A DNA stretch of 64,000 nucleotides from Leclercia sp. 29361 (GTDB lineage: Bacteria > Pseudomonadota > Gammaproteobacteria > Enterobacterales > Enterobacteriaceae). This document shows, in pieces, positions 63,810-64,000 of the stretch (position 1 is its first letter; each line of letters starts with the position of its first letter). Location of the stretch: NCBI RefSeq assembly GCF_011290365.1, contig NZ_CP049786.1, positions 4,278,001-4,342,000 of the forward strand, written 5' to 3'. The notes beneath the pieces were generated by a model. The model was given only the letters and a program-made list of their open reading frames with translations. It was not told the DNA's origin and ran no database searches. The position numbers were made by a program, and so were the translations under genes.

Positions 63810-64000
63810 TCATTTTCGCCCGGTCGCTACAATATACACTTCACGTGAACGAGCACGAGAAGAGTCCGGCTTACGAACTTTGACCTTCGCAAACAGGGAG
63901 CGAATTTCCTTCAGATACTCCTCGAAACCTTCGCCCTGGAACACCTTCACTAAAAAACTACCACCCGGCGCTAAGACATCACGGGACATCTCTAACGCCA
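63810..64000 (-). CDS. rlmE: RlmE 23S rRNA methyltransferase (5' part outside window)
   Basis: The last 62 codons of RlmE (RrmJ/FtsJ): ...[20 protein letters not shown]... and ...[15 protein letters not shown] then TGA. Methylates U2552 of 23S rRNA. Upstream of ftsH as in E. coli. Confidence 0.93.
   Translation of the reverse strand, partial: ALEMSRDVLAPGGSFLVKVFQGEGFEEYLKEIRSLFAKVKVRKPDSSRARSREVYIVATGRK

Overview
The window is chromosomal DNA from an enterobacterium related to Enterobacter, Leclercia, Klebsiella and Salmonella. Almost every gene outside one island has a close, same-length E. coli counterpart, in nearly the E. coli order from yqjC to rlmE. Genus is inferred from gene content: a galactitol (gat) operon sits between garD and rsmI, where E. 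coli carries aga genes, and tdc/yhaL/yhaM/yhaO are missing between yhaK and rnpB.

Layout. 1-5282: yqjC (partial), yqjD, yqjE, yqjK, yqjF, yqjG, yhaH, yhaJ, yhaK. 5332-5478: an unrecognised coding remnant. 5623-19192: a ~13.6 kb integrated element between 17-bp direct repeats, inserted in the 3' end of rnpB. 19173-25811: rnpB and the galactarate/glucarate genes garK-R-L-P and divergent garD. 25989-32279: the complete gatYZABCD-gatR set. 32393-43249: rsmI, lpoA, yraN, diaA, dolP, yraR, yhbO, yhbP, yhbQ, yhbS, ubiT, ubiU, ubiV, yhbW. 43343-57033: mtr, then on the minus strand the metY-rimP-nusA-infB-rbfA-truB-rpsO-pnp-nlpI-yrbN-deaD cluster for translation and RNA decay. 57320-64000: argG, tRNA-Leu, secG, glmM, folP, ftsH and the 3' part of rlmE.

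The element is the accessory part. From its right end (reading leftward) it carries a large tyrosine recombinase; a strong promoter followed by a ~110-nt leader ending in an intrinsic terminator; five tightly overlapping genes including an endonuclease-VII-like protein and a DUF5906-type primase/helicase; two small orphan genes; an IS3-family insertion; a Gabija-type pair (OLD-family ATPase/TOPRIM nuclease plus UvrD-like helicase); and a complete EcoRII restriction-modification pair. No capsid, portal, tail or conjugation genes are present. It looks like a small self-replicating integrative element or phage satellite carrying two stacked anti-phage systems.

Three structural points stand out. 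Integration moved the native rnpB terminator to the far end of the element, so rnpB now reads toward the integrase gene. A 24-bp repeat at both ends resembles integrase arm sites, and the right copy encodes the integrase start. The promoter-leader-terminator in front of the replication genes resembles the P4-type RNA immunity layout. These readings are inferences from sequence alone.
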